Shown: one piece after another, positions 7,649-14,790 of the stretch
How the letters are laid out: each line of letters starts with the position of its first letter
How positions within the stretch are numbered: position 1 is the stretch's first letter
Source: Bradyrhizobium iriomotense
Lineage (GTDB): Bacteria; Pseudomonadota; Alphaproteobacteria; Rhizobiales; Xanthobacteraceae
DNA: 64,000 bases
Assembly (NCBI RefSeq): GCF_018130765.1
Contig: NZ_JAFCJZ010000002.1
Coordinates: 1-64,000, forward strand
Direction: 5' to 3'
Notes under the pieces: generated by a model
Told to the model about the DNA's origin: nothing
Seen by the model: only the letters and a program-made list of their open reading frames with translations
Database searches by the model: none
Translations under genes and position numbers: made by a program

Positions 7649-7723
7649 GTCCGCCTGGTGTGACGACAATCGCGCGCACCACAGGGTTTGACACGTCGGG
7701 CAAAACACCGGCAGAATGACATC

Positions 7724-7775
7724 ATCGAGACGAGTTTGGTTCACCCGCGCGGACAGCATCCGCCGCGGGTTTTTT
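7724..7775 (+). ncRNA. short RNA, tandem copy C
   Basis: Promoter TTGACA (7688-7693), 18-base spacer, CAGAAT (7712-7717). Terminator: CCCGCG (7744-7749) pairs with CGCGGG (7764-7769), with an inner stem CGGA (7750-7753)/TCCG (7759-7762), then TTTTTT (7770-7775). Between 7776 and 8030 I see no supported gene. A 51-codon frame on the minus strand (7840-7995) lacks a ribosome site. Confidence 0.7.
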
Positions 7776-8030
7776 CGCCTCGATTCCAGAATCGGACGGT
7801 GGCCCACGCATCGCGGCCACGCACTCACCTGATACGCGTCTAGGGAGCGCCGATCGGCGTGCCGCCGTCCGAACCAATCTTGCTGGCCGTGCACGCGCGA
7901 ACGTGCCGGCCCGCGGCGCCGGGCTTGTTGCCCGCGCCGCTGCGGTCTCCGGGGACTCGGAGATAGGGTTCGCGCCCGAAACGATCGCGCCTCATCGCGC
8001 GATCTGCCGCGCATTTCTTTTCGTGGAGAG

Positions 8031-8105
8031 ATGATGACCGTTTATTTGATATCGCTGGCCCTCGCGGGCCTCGTTGCAATCGTGCTGTGGGAGATGTTGT
8101 CGTGA
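8031..8105 (+). CDS. 24-aa single-pass membrane peptide
   Basis: The sequence is MMTVYLISLALAGLVAIVLW plus EMLS. It is almost entirely one hydrophobic helix (residues 4-20), preceded by GTGGAGAG as ribosome site. Its stop overlaps the next gene's GTG start by four bases (GTGA), implying translational coupling and membership in the phage-derived operon that follows. The size and placement recall tiny phage membrane peptides, but no family can be named. A second ATG at 8034 is an equally possible start. Confidence 0.55.
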   Translation: MMTVYLISLALAGLVAIVLWEMLS

Positions 8106-8293
8106 GCGAGGAGATCGAAGGTGAGCTCGAGCCTGCAGCGGCGCGTTTGCCCGCGCGAGCGAAGACGTCCAGGGCGCGCACCCTGACCGAGATCGATTCG
8201 AGCCCGCACTCCCTGCGCAGGCGCGTCCAGCTCGTCGATCTGCGTCGGCGGATGGGCAGTATCCATGAGGCGTTGCGCAGAGCGAAGCGATGA
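8102..8293 (+). CDS. hypothetical phage-cassette protein, 63 aa
   Basis: A GTG start at 8102 overlaps the stop of the 24-aa peptide, and the stop overlaps the next ATG (ATGA, 8290-8293), so the three frames are tightly chained. The product is Arg/Glu-rich and soluble, ending RRRMGSIHEALRRAKR. No domain is recognised. Internal GAGCGAGGAGATC-type sequence could serve as ribosome site. The tight overlaps support a real gene; function unknown. Confidence 0.55.
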   Translation: MSEEIEGELEPAAARLPARAKTSRARTLTEIDSSPHSLRRRVQLVDLRRRMGSIHEALRRAKR

Positions 8294-8778
8294 CCCATCC
8301 GTTGCTCACGGCGCTTGCGCAGGCGCGATTGCGCGATGCGCCGATGTTCGCCAAATGGTGTGAGCTGAATGGCGCGAGCGCCTGTCCAGCGACGCCTGCG
8401 TCGGTGGCGCGTTTTGTGACCGACTGTGCCTCGCTCGGCATGGACCGGCTCTGGCCGGCCGTGCAGGACATATCGCGGATGCATGTGGCGCTCGGTCTTG
8501 CCGACCCGACCCTCGGTGGTGCGGCGGCAAGTGCGATGAGCACGATCGCGGCCATTCCTCCGCCACGGTCCTGGCCGGAGCCGTTCAAGCGTCGGTTCGC
8601 GACGCTACCGTATGACATCCAGATTCATCTCGCCTCGCGCGAAGCTCAGCGGGACCGTGCGCTCCGGCGTGCGCAGAACGATGCAGCATCCGCCCGCCAG
8701 AAACTGGCGACACTCGAGGCACAAACGAAGGACGAAAAAGCCGATGGCAACGAAGCAGCAACGCTTGACAACGATTGA
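8290..8778 (+). CDS. protein with a tyrosine-recombinase-like core-binding (SAM-like) domain, no catalytic domain
   Basis: A 162-aa protein. Residues about 18-85 (FAKWCELNGASACPATPASV, then the helix VARFVTDCA, then HVALGLADPT) follow the pattern of the N-terminal SAM-like DNA-binding domain of phage integrases. No Arg...His-x-x-Arg...Tyr catalytic domain follows; instead there is a charged coiled-coil-like tail (REAQRDRALRRAQNDAASAR). It may therefore be a DNA-binding relative or a truncated recombinase (inference). It overlaps both neighbours and lies upstream of the tail-collar gene in an operon-like run. Confidence 0.5.
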   Translation: MTHPLLTALAQARLRDAPMFAKWCELNGASACPATPASVARFVTDCASLGMDRLWPAVQDISRMHVALGLADPTLGGAAASAMSTIAAIPPPRSWPEPFKRRFATLPYDIQIHLASREAQRDRALRRAQNDAASARQKLATLEAQTKDEKADGNEAATLDND

Positions 8779-8965
8779 GGAGCGCATCGAGGAATTGCGC
8801 AGAGAAATCGACGGCATCATCGACGCGCGTGTGGCCACGATTGCAAACGACAGTCCCGGCGTTCCCGCAGGCGTGATCCGCAACCTCCTGACCGCCCGGG
8901 TGCCGTCCTGTCGCTGCGCGCAGTATATCGAGTTGTGCGCCAAAGAGGCCAAGGCGCAGGACTGA
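8744..8965 (+). CDS. hypothetical protein, 73 aa
   Basis: Starts MATKQQRLTTIEERIEELRR. The first half is a predicted coiled coil (EERIEELRREIDGIID), and the second half carries a Cys pair (VPSCRCAQYIELC). It overlaps the preceding gene by 35 bases in another frame. The sequence is compatible with a small structural or assembly protein of the phage-derived cassette, but no family is recognised. The start is chosen over upstream in-frame ATGs because those lie deep within the preceding gene. Confidence 0.55.
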   Translation: MATKQQRLTTIEERIEELRREIDGIIDARVATIANDSPGVPAGVIRNLLTARVPSCRCAQYIELCAKEAKAQD

Positions 8966-9042
8966 CGACCCGGTAACGACGACTTCTTCGACAGTGCAGC
9001 GACGACCTATGGCGCTGTCTCTTTCACATCCAGGATACAGAA

Positions 9043-10026
9043 ATGACTCTCTACAAATGGTCTCAAACGGCATCCGTCGACGCTACGGCGGATTCGACGA
9101 TCAACTGGACGGAGGGCCAGTCGCCCTCCAGTGTCAACGATTCAGCACGTGCGATGATGGCGGCGATCGCGAAGTATCGCGATGATGTCACTGGCGCGAT
9201 CGTGACGACCGGTACCAGCACGGCCTATTCCGTTAATACATATCAGGCGTTTCAGACGCTCGCGCAGTTGAACGGGCAAGTGATCGCGTTCACGCCACAT
9301 ACAACGAACGGGGCCGGCTCACCGAACGTCACCCTCAATGTGGATGGACTTGGAGCAAAGTCGATCCAGTCTAGTCCTGGCGTTGAAATTCCGGCTGGCA
9401 CGCTGATCCAAGGTTCGCCTTATGTCGCTCTCTACAACGCCTCGAACGGAGTCTTTTGCCTGCAAAACTTCTTTGGCAATCCGTACAATATTCCCATTGG
9501 GGCGAGCATTGACTTCTGGGGCTCGATCGCGCCCAACAGTTCGTTCGCTCTGATGTACGGCCAAGCGATCTCGCGTACGACCTATGCGGCGTTGTTTTCG
9601 TTGTTGGGAACGACGTATGGGGCCGGCGACGGATCGACCACGTTCAACATTCCAGATTTGCGTGGGCGCGTCGTGGCCGGCCGGGACGATATGGGCGGCC
9701 CGGCCGCATCTCGTCTAACATCGAGCTACTTCGGTGGGATCCCGAGTAGCCTTGGTGCGGTGGGCGGCCTTGAAAACCATACGCTCACATCTGCGCAGAT
9801 GCCAACCCACAGTCACGGCGTCACTGATCCTGGGCATACGCACACCTACACACAGTCCGCGGCGTTCGGCGCAAGTGGTAGCGGTGCTGGCATCAATGGA
9901 GCCACTACGGGAGGCGCTACCGGAAGCTCGACAACCGGCATTACCATTCAAAATGCCGGTAGCGGCGGCGCGCACAATAACGTTCAGCCGACCATCATCG
10001 GCAATAAGTTGTTGCGTCTTATTTAG
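9043..10026 (+). CDS. phage tail-collar/tail-fibre protein
   Basis: A 327-aa protein. Residues 1-150 form a repetitive beta-rich shaft (MTLYKWSQTASVDATADSTI). From residue about 151 it has the phage tail collar domain: IPIGASIDFWGS, YGQAISRTTYAALFSLLGTT, GDGSTTFNIPDLRGRV. The C-terminal tip has the classical histidine-rich segment MPTHSHGVTDPGHTHTYT and Gly-rich loops, ending NVQPTIIGNKLLRLI. Such proteins bind the host surface at the tip of tails or tailocins. The ribosome site is AGGA. The last 8 bases overlap the convergent methyltransferase gene. It belongs with the lysis genes downstream. Confidence 0.88.
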   Translation: MTLYKWSQTASVDATADSTINWTEGQSPSSVNDSARAMMAAIAKYRDDVTGAIVTTGTSTAYSVNTYQAFQTLAQLNGQVIAFTPHTTNGAGSPNVTLNVDGLGAKSIQSSPGVEIPAGTLIQGSPYVALYNASNGVFCLQNFFGNPYNIPIGASIDFWGSIAPNSSFALMYGQAISRTTYAALFSLLGTTYGAGDGSTTFNIPDLRGRVVAGRDDMGGPAASRLTSSYFGGIPSSLGAVGGLENHTLTSAQMPTHSHGVTDPGHTHTYTQSAAFGASGSGAGINGATTGGATGSSTTGITIQNAGSGGAHNNVQPTIIGNKLLRLI

Positions 10027-10831
10027 CGATCACGAAGAGATTCCAGCCATACAGAGGCTCAAGGAACTTTGATCTTCTGTCTAGGAAATCCATTGCAGGC
10101 GCGATCTGGTCTATGGCGCGCTCCGCGATAGCAAGTCCGTCGAGCTTAAAGCCCATCTTTCGGGAAACCCGGCCAGCTAGGGCAAGTGGCACCTGAATCA
10201 TTGCAGCAGCATTGTTGGCAAAGAAGCCAATGTGCATCTCGTGGGCTTTGATCGTCAGGCCCGACGATTGAATGATCTCTCGCCATTTGGCCGGCGAGTT
10301 TCGCTGCAAGTGTGGTTCGCCCGGCCGGATGTAGCGCCCTGTCGCCTTTGCAATTTTGAGGTCAAGACGCCAAAATAGTTCAAAAAGTGTTCGACCGTTC
10401 GGTACGCTGATGAAGACCAGACCATTGTCGGTCAAATGCCGTGAAAGGGCCGTGAGTGTCTCGGACGGGTCTTCTAGGTGCTCAAGCACATCAAAGCATG
10501 TGATGAGTGCAAACTGATCGCCTGTTAGTTTCGCGAGTGCAGAAGTAAAACTATCTGCAGCCAAGATCCGATGCGATCTGTCGATAGGCCATTCATATCG
10601 GCGCTGGTATGCGCCGAGAGTTTCAGAGTCTAAGTCTACCGACGTTACGTCAAAGCCTATCGTCGCAAGATCGTAGCTTTCACGTAAGGAGCCGGCGCCA
10701 AAATCCAAGGCTTGCCCCTTCGTGGGTAGATGGCGCCTGAAGATGTCCCAGCGGTATTCAATGCCGCGGGTATTGCAGCCGTCGAGCTTCGAAACGTCCG
10801 AAGTTCTATCGAATGTAAGCGCTAGGTCCAT
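10019..10831 (-). CDS. class I SAM-dependent methyltransferase, inverted inside the phage cassette
   Basis: A 270-aa protein. The SAM-binding motif I is ALDFGAGSLRESYDL, with the acidic motif II at TSVDLDSETLGAY and the post-I segment LITCFDVLEHLEDPSETL, as in UbiG/Methyltransf_11-type enzymes acting on small molecules or sugars. It is the only minus-strand gene between the tail-collar and endolysin genes, and its bases look visibly richer in A/T than its neighbours. Both features are typical of a moron gene acquired by a phage. The substrate is unknown; modification of a surface glycan is a reasonable guess given the neighbouring receptor-binding protein. Confidence 0.75.
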   Translation of the reverse strand: MDLALTFDRTSDVSKLDGCNTRGIEYRWDIFRRHLPTKGQALDFGAGSLRESYDLATIGFDVTSVDLDSETLGAYQRRYEWPIDRSHRILAADSFTSALAKLTGDQFALITCFDVLEHLEDPSETLTALSRHLTDNGLVFISVPNGRTLFELFWRLDLKIAKATGRYIRPGEPHLQRNSPAKWREIIQSSGLTIKAHEMHIGFFANNAAAMIQVPLALAGRVSRKMGFKLDGLAIAERAIDQIAPAMDFLDRRSKFLEPLYGWNLFVIAK

Positions 10832-10869
10832 CCCGGCGATTTACCACCCAAACCCTAACCGGGCAACCC

Positions 10870-11556
10870 ATGGTAGACCTTAACGCCCTCACTCAGGCGA
10901 ACGCTTCTCGCTGGTCAAAAGCCAAGCTGACCCGCAAGGCTGAGGCGGGATCGATCGCCGCCCGCCTGTACAAGGCCAAAGCGCGCTATCAGGCCGTAGA
11001 AGCCCAAACTGGCGTCCCTTGGCCTGCGATTGCCGTCATTCACGAGCGGGAATCCTCACAGGACTGGCGCGCTTCCCTGGCGCAGGGAGATCCCTGGAAC
11101 CGCGTCTCGGTCCACGTTCCGGCTGGGCGCGGTCCGTTCGCCTCGTGGGAGACGGCCGCGATCGACGCTCTGGTGAAGTGCCCGCCCTTCCTTGCGCGCC
11201 ACAAGGATTGGTCAATCGCATCGGCGCTGACGGCGCTCGAGACCTACAACGGCATCGGCTACGCGGCACGCGGCGTGTCGTCGCCCTATCTCTGGGCCGG
11301 TACCAACCAATACCGCGCCGGGAAATATGTTCGGGACGGTGTCTACGATCCAAGCAAGGTCGACCCGCAATTGGGATGCGCCGCGTTGATGATCGCCCTG
11401 ATGGAGCTCGATCCCGAAATCGGCTTTGCGGCGGCGAGAATCGCAAAGAGCCCGGTGGCCGGCGATCCGGCGGGGCCCTCATTGGCGAACCCGTCGAAAG
11501 GCTCGATCGGCGCGTTCGTGGTCAACCTCGCCAGAGCGCTTTTTGGAAGGAAGTGA
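10870..11556 (+). CDS. lysozyme-like endolysin
   Basis: A 228-aa protein. The core reads WPAIAVIHERESSQDWRASL followed by QGDPWNRVSVHVP, with candidate catalytic acids Glu59/Glu61 after an active-site His. It then has SALTALETYNGIGYAARGV and SPYLWAGTNQYRAGKYV, a pattern of phage-borne lysozyme or transglycosylase-like proteins in rhizobia. There is no Sec signal, so release would depend on the adjacent holin-type proteins. It sits at the head of a lysis module with overlapping or nearly contiguous small membrane-protein genes. The assignment as peptidoglycan hydrolase is strong by context, less so by residue. Confidence 0.72.
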   Translation: MVDLNALTQANASRWSKAKLTRKAEAGSIAARLYKAKARYQAVEAQTGVPWPAIAVIHERESSQDWRASLAQGDPWNRVSVHVPAGRGPFASWETAAIDALVKCPPFLARHKDWSIASALTALETYNGIGYAARGVSSPYLWAGTNQYRAGKYVRDGVYDPSKVDPQLGCAALMIALMELDPEIGFAAARIAKSPVAGDPAGPSLANPSKGSIGAFVVNLARALFGRK

Positions 11557-11558
11557 AC

Positions 11559-11708
11559 ATGTGGACGATCTTCGACATTATCCTTTTCGCTGCCGGCTTT
11601 GCCATGTGCTGGTTTTGCAAGGACACAATTCTGCGGTCCGTGACCGGCACCGACACCTTGATCAAGTCACTCGAGCTCAAGCTCGCGGCGCTGCGGACCA
11701 AACTGTGA
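11559..11708 (+). CDS. small membrane protein of the lysis module, 49 aa
   Basis: Starts MWTIFDIILFAAGFAMCWFC, a single N-terminal membrane helix, followed by a short helical tail ending LIKSLELKLAALRTKL. A clear ribosome site (GGAAGGAAG) precedes the ATG. The stop overlaps the next start (TGATG), implying coupling. Spanin- or antiholin-like roles fit the size and neighbourhood but are inference; no lipobox is present. Confidence 0.65.
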   Translation: MWTIFDIILFAAGFAMCWFCKDTILRSVTGTDTLIKSLELKLAALRTKL

Positions 11709-11959
11709 TGCTGACAAAGATCAAGGCGGTCTGTCTGCATTCCATGACCATTGCCTGGAGCTATTGCATCGCGCTCGCCGGTGCGCTGGCTTCGATCATC
11801 GATGACCTCGCCGACACGTTGGGCGATCCCGGTGTCAAGGATCAGATCAGCGCGGCTGTGGGCGACGTCAAGACAACCGGACGCATCCTGCTCGTGATCT
11901 CCGTCGTCACGATCATCGCGCGGCTACGTACGCTTCGGAGAAAAGACCAATGTGGATGA
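11708..11959 (+). CDS. membrane protein of the lysis module, 83 aa
   Basis: Starts MLTKIKAVCLHSMTIAWSYC. Two hydrophobic stretches are visible (residues about 12-31 and 57-72), separated by an acidic linker (DDLADTLGDPGVKDQ), with a basic C-terminus. The topology is that of a small class II holin-like or accessory protein. The start overlaps the preceding stop, and the end overlaps the next gene by 10 bases. The family is not recognised. Confidence 0.6.
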   Translation: MLTKIKAVCLHSMTIAWSYCIALAGALASIIDDLADTLGDPGVKDQISAAVGDVKTTGRILLVISVVTIIARLRTLRRKDQCG

Positions 11960-12333
11960 CCATCATTTCATTTCTCGGCGGCCCCGTCGTCAAGGCACTG
12001 ATCAATGCCTACAGCGCGAAACTGAAGGCCGAAAATGTCGACGCCAAGATCGCTGCCGATCTCGCGGCCGGCGAGATCGCGTCGCAGACGGCCGAAACCA
12101 ACGCTGTCATGCAGTACCGCATCGCGGAGATCGGGCACTGGTACGAGCCCGACAAGCTGATGGGCTATTGCGTGGCGATCTATTTCGCAAAGCTTCTGGT
12201 CTGGGACAAGGTCCTAGGTTTCGGCTCGACTGACGCCCTGGCGGGATTTGCGGCGATCACCGCCAATCTCGTAGTCTCCTTCTACTTCGCCAAGCGCGGG
12301 TTCGAGAATGTCGCAAGGATCATCAAGCGGTGA
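11950..12333 (+). CDS. holin-like protein (possibly the 3-TM GTA-holin type)
   Basis: A 127-aa protein. The N-terminal amphipathic segment MWMTIISFLGGPVVKALIN is followed by a charged helix (AKLKAENVDAKIAADLAAGE). Two membrane segments follow, around 70-92 (MGYCVAIYFAKLLVWDKVLG) and 97-115. The lay-out and the conserved-looking W-Y-E-P turn resemble holins of alphaproteobacterial phages and gene-transfer agents. In a lysis module it would open the inner membrane for the endolysin. It overlaps both neighbours, so it is part of one operon. Confidence 0.65.
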   Translation: MWMTIISFLGGPVVKALINAYSAKLKAENVDAKIAADLAAGEIASQTAETNAVMQYRIAEIGHWYEPDKLMGYCVAIYFAKLLVWDKVLGFGSTDALAGFAAITANLVVSFYFAKRGFENVARIIKR

Positions 12334-12629
12334 AGATGCCAGAGGACGAGATCAGGGCAATTGTCGCGGAAACGCTGGCTGAGCAGCACAGGCTCCAGCA
12401 GGACAGCATCGACGCGATCGTATTGAAGGCGGTGGCATCGGTCATGGCCTCGTTTGGAATCGAAGATGATGACCGGAAAGAGGTCAGGGCAGACTTCCAG
12501 CATTTGCGACGCTGGCGGAAGAGCGTGGAGCAGGCGCAGAGCTATACATTCAAAGCGGTCGTCACCGTCGTTGCGACCGGTCTGATGGGCGCGGTCTGGC
12601 TAGGCGTCAAAGTCATGTTGGGCAAATGA
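12330..12629 (+). CDS. phage-type protein with C-terminal membrane anchor, 99 aa
   Basis: The GTG at 12330 overlaps the previous stop; an ATG at 12336 is an alternative. The first 70 residues are charged and helical (DEIRAIVAETLAEQHRLQQD; RRWRKSVEQAQS), and residues 75-97 form a membrane helix (FKAVVTVVATGLMGAVWLGV). The shape recalls small tail-anchored proteins of rhizobial prophages (DUF6127-like), but I cannot confirm the family. Its position at the end of the lysis genes suggests an accessory role. Confidence 0.6.
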   Translation: MKMPEDEIRAIVAETLAEQHRLQQDSIDAIVLKAVASVMASFGIEDDDRKEVRADFQHLRRWRKSVEQAQSYTFKAVVTVVATGLMGAVWLGVKVMLGK

Positions 12630-12692
12630 ACTGTGGCCCCGCGACCCAGTTGCGGTCGCTCGGCCCTGAATTATTCAGTCGATGGGCCATCC

Positions 12693-13121
12693 ATGTACAG
12701 AATTGGTATCGTCGATGCGGACGACGAGGACATTGCCGAGACCCTCGGCGACCTGCACAGGCTCACATTCTTCGATGGTGCGGCCATGCCGCGATTCGAG
12801 TCGGGTACGTGGTGGCTCGCCTATCACAATGATGATCCGGTGGCCTTTGCCGGCGTTGTGCCATCGACCCATGCAAGAAACAGTGGGTACTTCTGCCGAG
12901 TTGGAGTCATGCAGCGGCATTGGGGACGCGGCCTTCAACTCAGGTTGATGCGGGCAATCGAGGCGAGGGGGCGGCGCATCGGATGGGATAGTGTTGTCTC
13001 GGACACAACGGATAATCCGGCATCCGCCAATAATTTCATCCGGGCTGGCTATTTGCTCTACGAGCCCGAGGTCCCTTGGGCCTGGTCGCACACGCTTTAT
13101 TGGCGAAAGCGGCTGCGCTGA
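12693..13121 (+). CDS. GNAT family N-acetyltransferase
   Basis: A 142-aa protein. It has the GNAT fold pattern: motif A is VGVMQRHWGRGLQLRLMRAI (the acetyl-CoA pyrophosphate loop), followed by the late segment SASNNFIRAGYLL-like (NPASANNFIRAGY) and a C-terminal WRKRLR. Acceptor unknown. The start at 12693 gives the natural N-terminus MYRIGIVDADDED. It closes the phage-derived gene run and is followed by a strong terminator, so it is probably co-transcribed with the lysis genes as a cargo gene. Confidence 0.75.
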   Translation: MYRIGIVDADDEDIAETLGDLHRLTFFDGAAMPRFESGTWWLAYHNDDPVAFAGVVPSTHARNSGYFCRVGVMQRHWGRGLQLRLMRAIEARGRRIGWDSVVSDTTDNPASANNFIRAGYLLYEPEVPWAWSHTLYWRKRLR

Positions 13122-13219
13122 GCAAGAGGCGGGTATCCCGTGGCGCGGAAGGCGACCGTCGCGACGTAGAACGGCTTCCCCGAGACGCGGTGCAGCCCGC
13201 GCGTCCAATATGTCGATAG

Positions 13220-13252
13220 GCCCGGCAGCCTGATGGCTGCCGGGCTTTTTTT
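13220..13252 (+). terminator. strong intrinsic terminator
   Basis: A perfect 11-bp stem (13220-13230 with 13235-13245), four-base loop TGAT, then seven Ts (13246-13252). It ends the phage-derived run. The minus-strand reading of 13125-13215 (TRGLHRVSGKPFYVATVAFR) looks coding-like and may be a fragment of a lost gene. Confidence 0.85.
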
Positions 13253-13361
13253 GCGTTTTGGTAGGTGCCGCTGAAGCACTTGCGAAGTCGGCTGCGCCGG
13301 GCTTTAAGTTTGGTCTTGCAGGAAATCGGCGACCACAAGCCGATGTAAGGGAGCGTCATCG

Positions 13362-14624
13362 ATGTCCACCAAGCCTCAATTGCCGGAACGTCCCTCGCGA
13401 GCAACGGAAGGACCTGCGGCGCTCGATGGTCTGCTGGTCGTCGATTTCACGCGCGTGGTAGCTGGCCCGGCCTGCACGCAGACGCTGGCTGACTTCGGCG
13501 CGCGTGTCATCAAGATCGAGAACCCGGACGGGGGCGACGATACACGCGCGTATGAACACGCCGAGCTTGGCGGTGAGAGCGCTGCTTATCTCAGCTTGAA
13601 CCGCAACAAGCGCGGCATTGCACTCGACCTCACCGTGCCTGAAGCCCGCGAGATCGCGCTGGATCTGATTCGCAAGGCTGACATGGTCGTCGAGAATTTT
13701 TCGAGCGGGGTCATGAAGAAATTCGGCCTCGACTACGATGCTGTCGCGCCGCTCAATCCGCGGCTGGTCTATTGTTCGATCTCGGCCTATGGGCGCTCTG
13801 GGCCATTCGCGTCGCGCCCCGGCTTCGATCCCATCACCCAGGCGGAAAGCGGCTTCATGTCGCTCAACGGATTTGCCGACGGTCCCCCGGTTCGCACCGG
13901 CCCACCCATCGTGGACATTGCGACGGGAATGACGGCCTGTAACGCCATTCTTCTCGCTCTGCTGGCGCGGGATCGGCTCGGCCGCGGCCAGCACGTCGAG
14001 GTCGCCTTGTTCGACATTGCAATGGCGATGACGGGCTTCTACGGCATGGCCTATCTGATGAATGGCCAAAATCCCGGCCGGTTTGGAAATTCACCGAGCG
14101 GGTCTCCCACCGTCGGCGTCTATGAAGCTTCCGATGGGCCACTCTATATGGCCTGCGCCAACGACCGACTCTACCGCCGGTTGGTCGTCGAGGTGTTGAA
14201 CCGGCCAGATCTCATCACCGACCCACAATTCGCGACGCGCAAAGCGCGTTCCGAGAACAAGGAACTGTTGCGGGCAGCCATCGCGGAAGTCTTTGCAAGC
14301 GATACCCTCGAGAACTGGATGGCGAAGATGAAGCTGGCCAATATCCCGGTCGGCTATCTCCGCACCGTCGAAGAGGGCTTTAACGCACCTGAAGCCCGCG
14401 ACCGCCATCGCTTGAGCCGGATTCCACATCCTACCGCAGACTGGGTCCCCAACATCGAGACGCCGATTACCATGAGTCTAACCGGCGCGATTAATCCCGT
14501 CGCCGCACCTCTGTTGGGCGAGCATAACCTGGACGTCTTGCGTGACACGCTTGGTTATGACCAGCGCCGGATCGCGGAATTCGTCCAAAGGGGGGTCTTC
14601 GGATCAGGTAAGTCCCCGGTTTGA
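13362..14624 (+). CDS. CaiB/BaiF family CoA-transferase
   Basis: A 420-aa class III CoA-transferase, moving CoA from one acyl-CoA to a carboxylate. Visible are the N-terminal LDGLLVVDFTRVVAGPACTQ, the CoA-binding region (RNKRGIALDL), and the catalytic aspartate context RPGFDPITQAESGFM (Asp about residue 151). The C-terminal swapped domain ends LLGEHNLDVLRDTLGY. AAGGGAG precedes the ATG. The gene begins the first catabolic cluster and probably activates a substrate or intermediate acid for CoA-dependent breakdown. The exact substrate cannot be read from sequence. Confidence 0.85.
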   Translation: MSTKPQLPERPSRATEGPAALDGLLVVDFTRVVAGPACTQTLADFGARVIKIENPDGGDDTRAYEHAELGGESAAYLSLNRNKRGIALDLTVPEAREIALDLIRKADMVVENFSSGVMKKFGLDYDAVAPLNPRLVYCSISAYGRSGPFASRPGFDPITQAESGFMSLNGFADGPPVRTGPPIVDIATGMTACNAILLALLARDRLGRGQHVEVALFDIAMAMTGFYGMAYLMNGQNPGRFGNSPSGSPTVGVYEASDGPLYMACANDRLYRRLVVEVLNRPDLITDPQFATRKARSENKELLRAAIAEVFASDTLENWMAKMKLANIPVGYLRTVEEGFNAPEARDRHRLSRIPHPTADWVPNIETPITMSLTGAINPVAAPLLGEHNLDVLRDTLGYDQRRIAEFVQRGVFGSGKSPV

Positions 14625-14790
14625 GCCCCGAGCCGTCGACCTGGTAGGCTGGCATCGCGCGGCTTTCAGATCGCTGCTCCATGATGCCGGTTCGCGATGT
14701 CGCCTCCTTTCCGAACAGCCGGGTTCAGAGCGATCGGCTTGATTTGGCGATCTTCCCGCCGCATAAGTATAAGAAAGCGAGGGATGCGGA

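Larger units (their letters stand above)
7428..7775 (+). repeat. tandem array of three promoter-RNA-terminator units, 130-bp period
   Basis: The -35 hexamers lie at 7428, 7558 and 7688, exactly 130 bp apart. Between units 1-2 and 2-3 even the non-transcribed linker is nearly identical (CCGCCTGGTGTGACGACAAT and following bases). Promoter and 5' RNA are strongly conserved. The terminator stems vary but keep their pairing (inner CGGA/TCCG in units 2 and 3), which indicates selection on the structure. The array lies between the FAD monooxygenase start and the phage-derived cassette. Confidence 0.8.

Noticed and set aside
7428..7775. Possible CRISPR array
   Set aside because: Repeats are about 90 bp with 130-bp period, the 'spacers' are also conserved, each unit has a promoter and a terminator, and no cas gene is near.
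7340..8014. Several short frames reading ...FCPTCQ / ...CFARRVK on the minus strand
   Set aside because: They are translations of the repeated promoter element in different frames, with no ribosome sites.
13125..13215. Coding-like minus-strand stretch after the acetyltransferase
   Set aside because: No start, ribosome site or full domain; at most a fragment of a lost gene.
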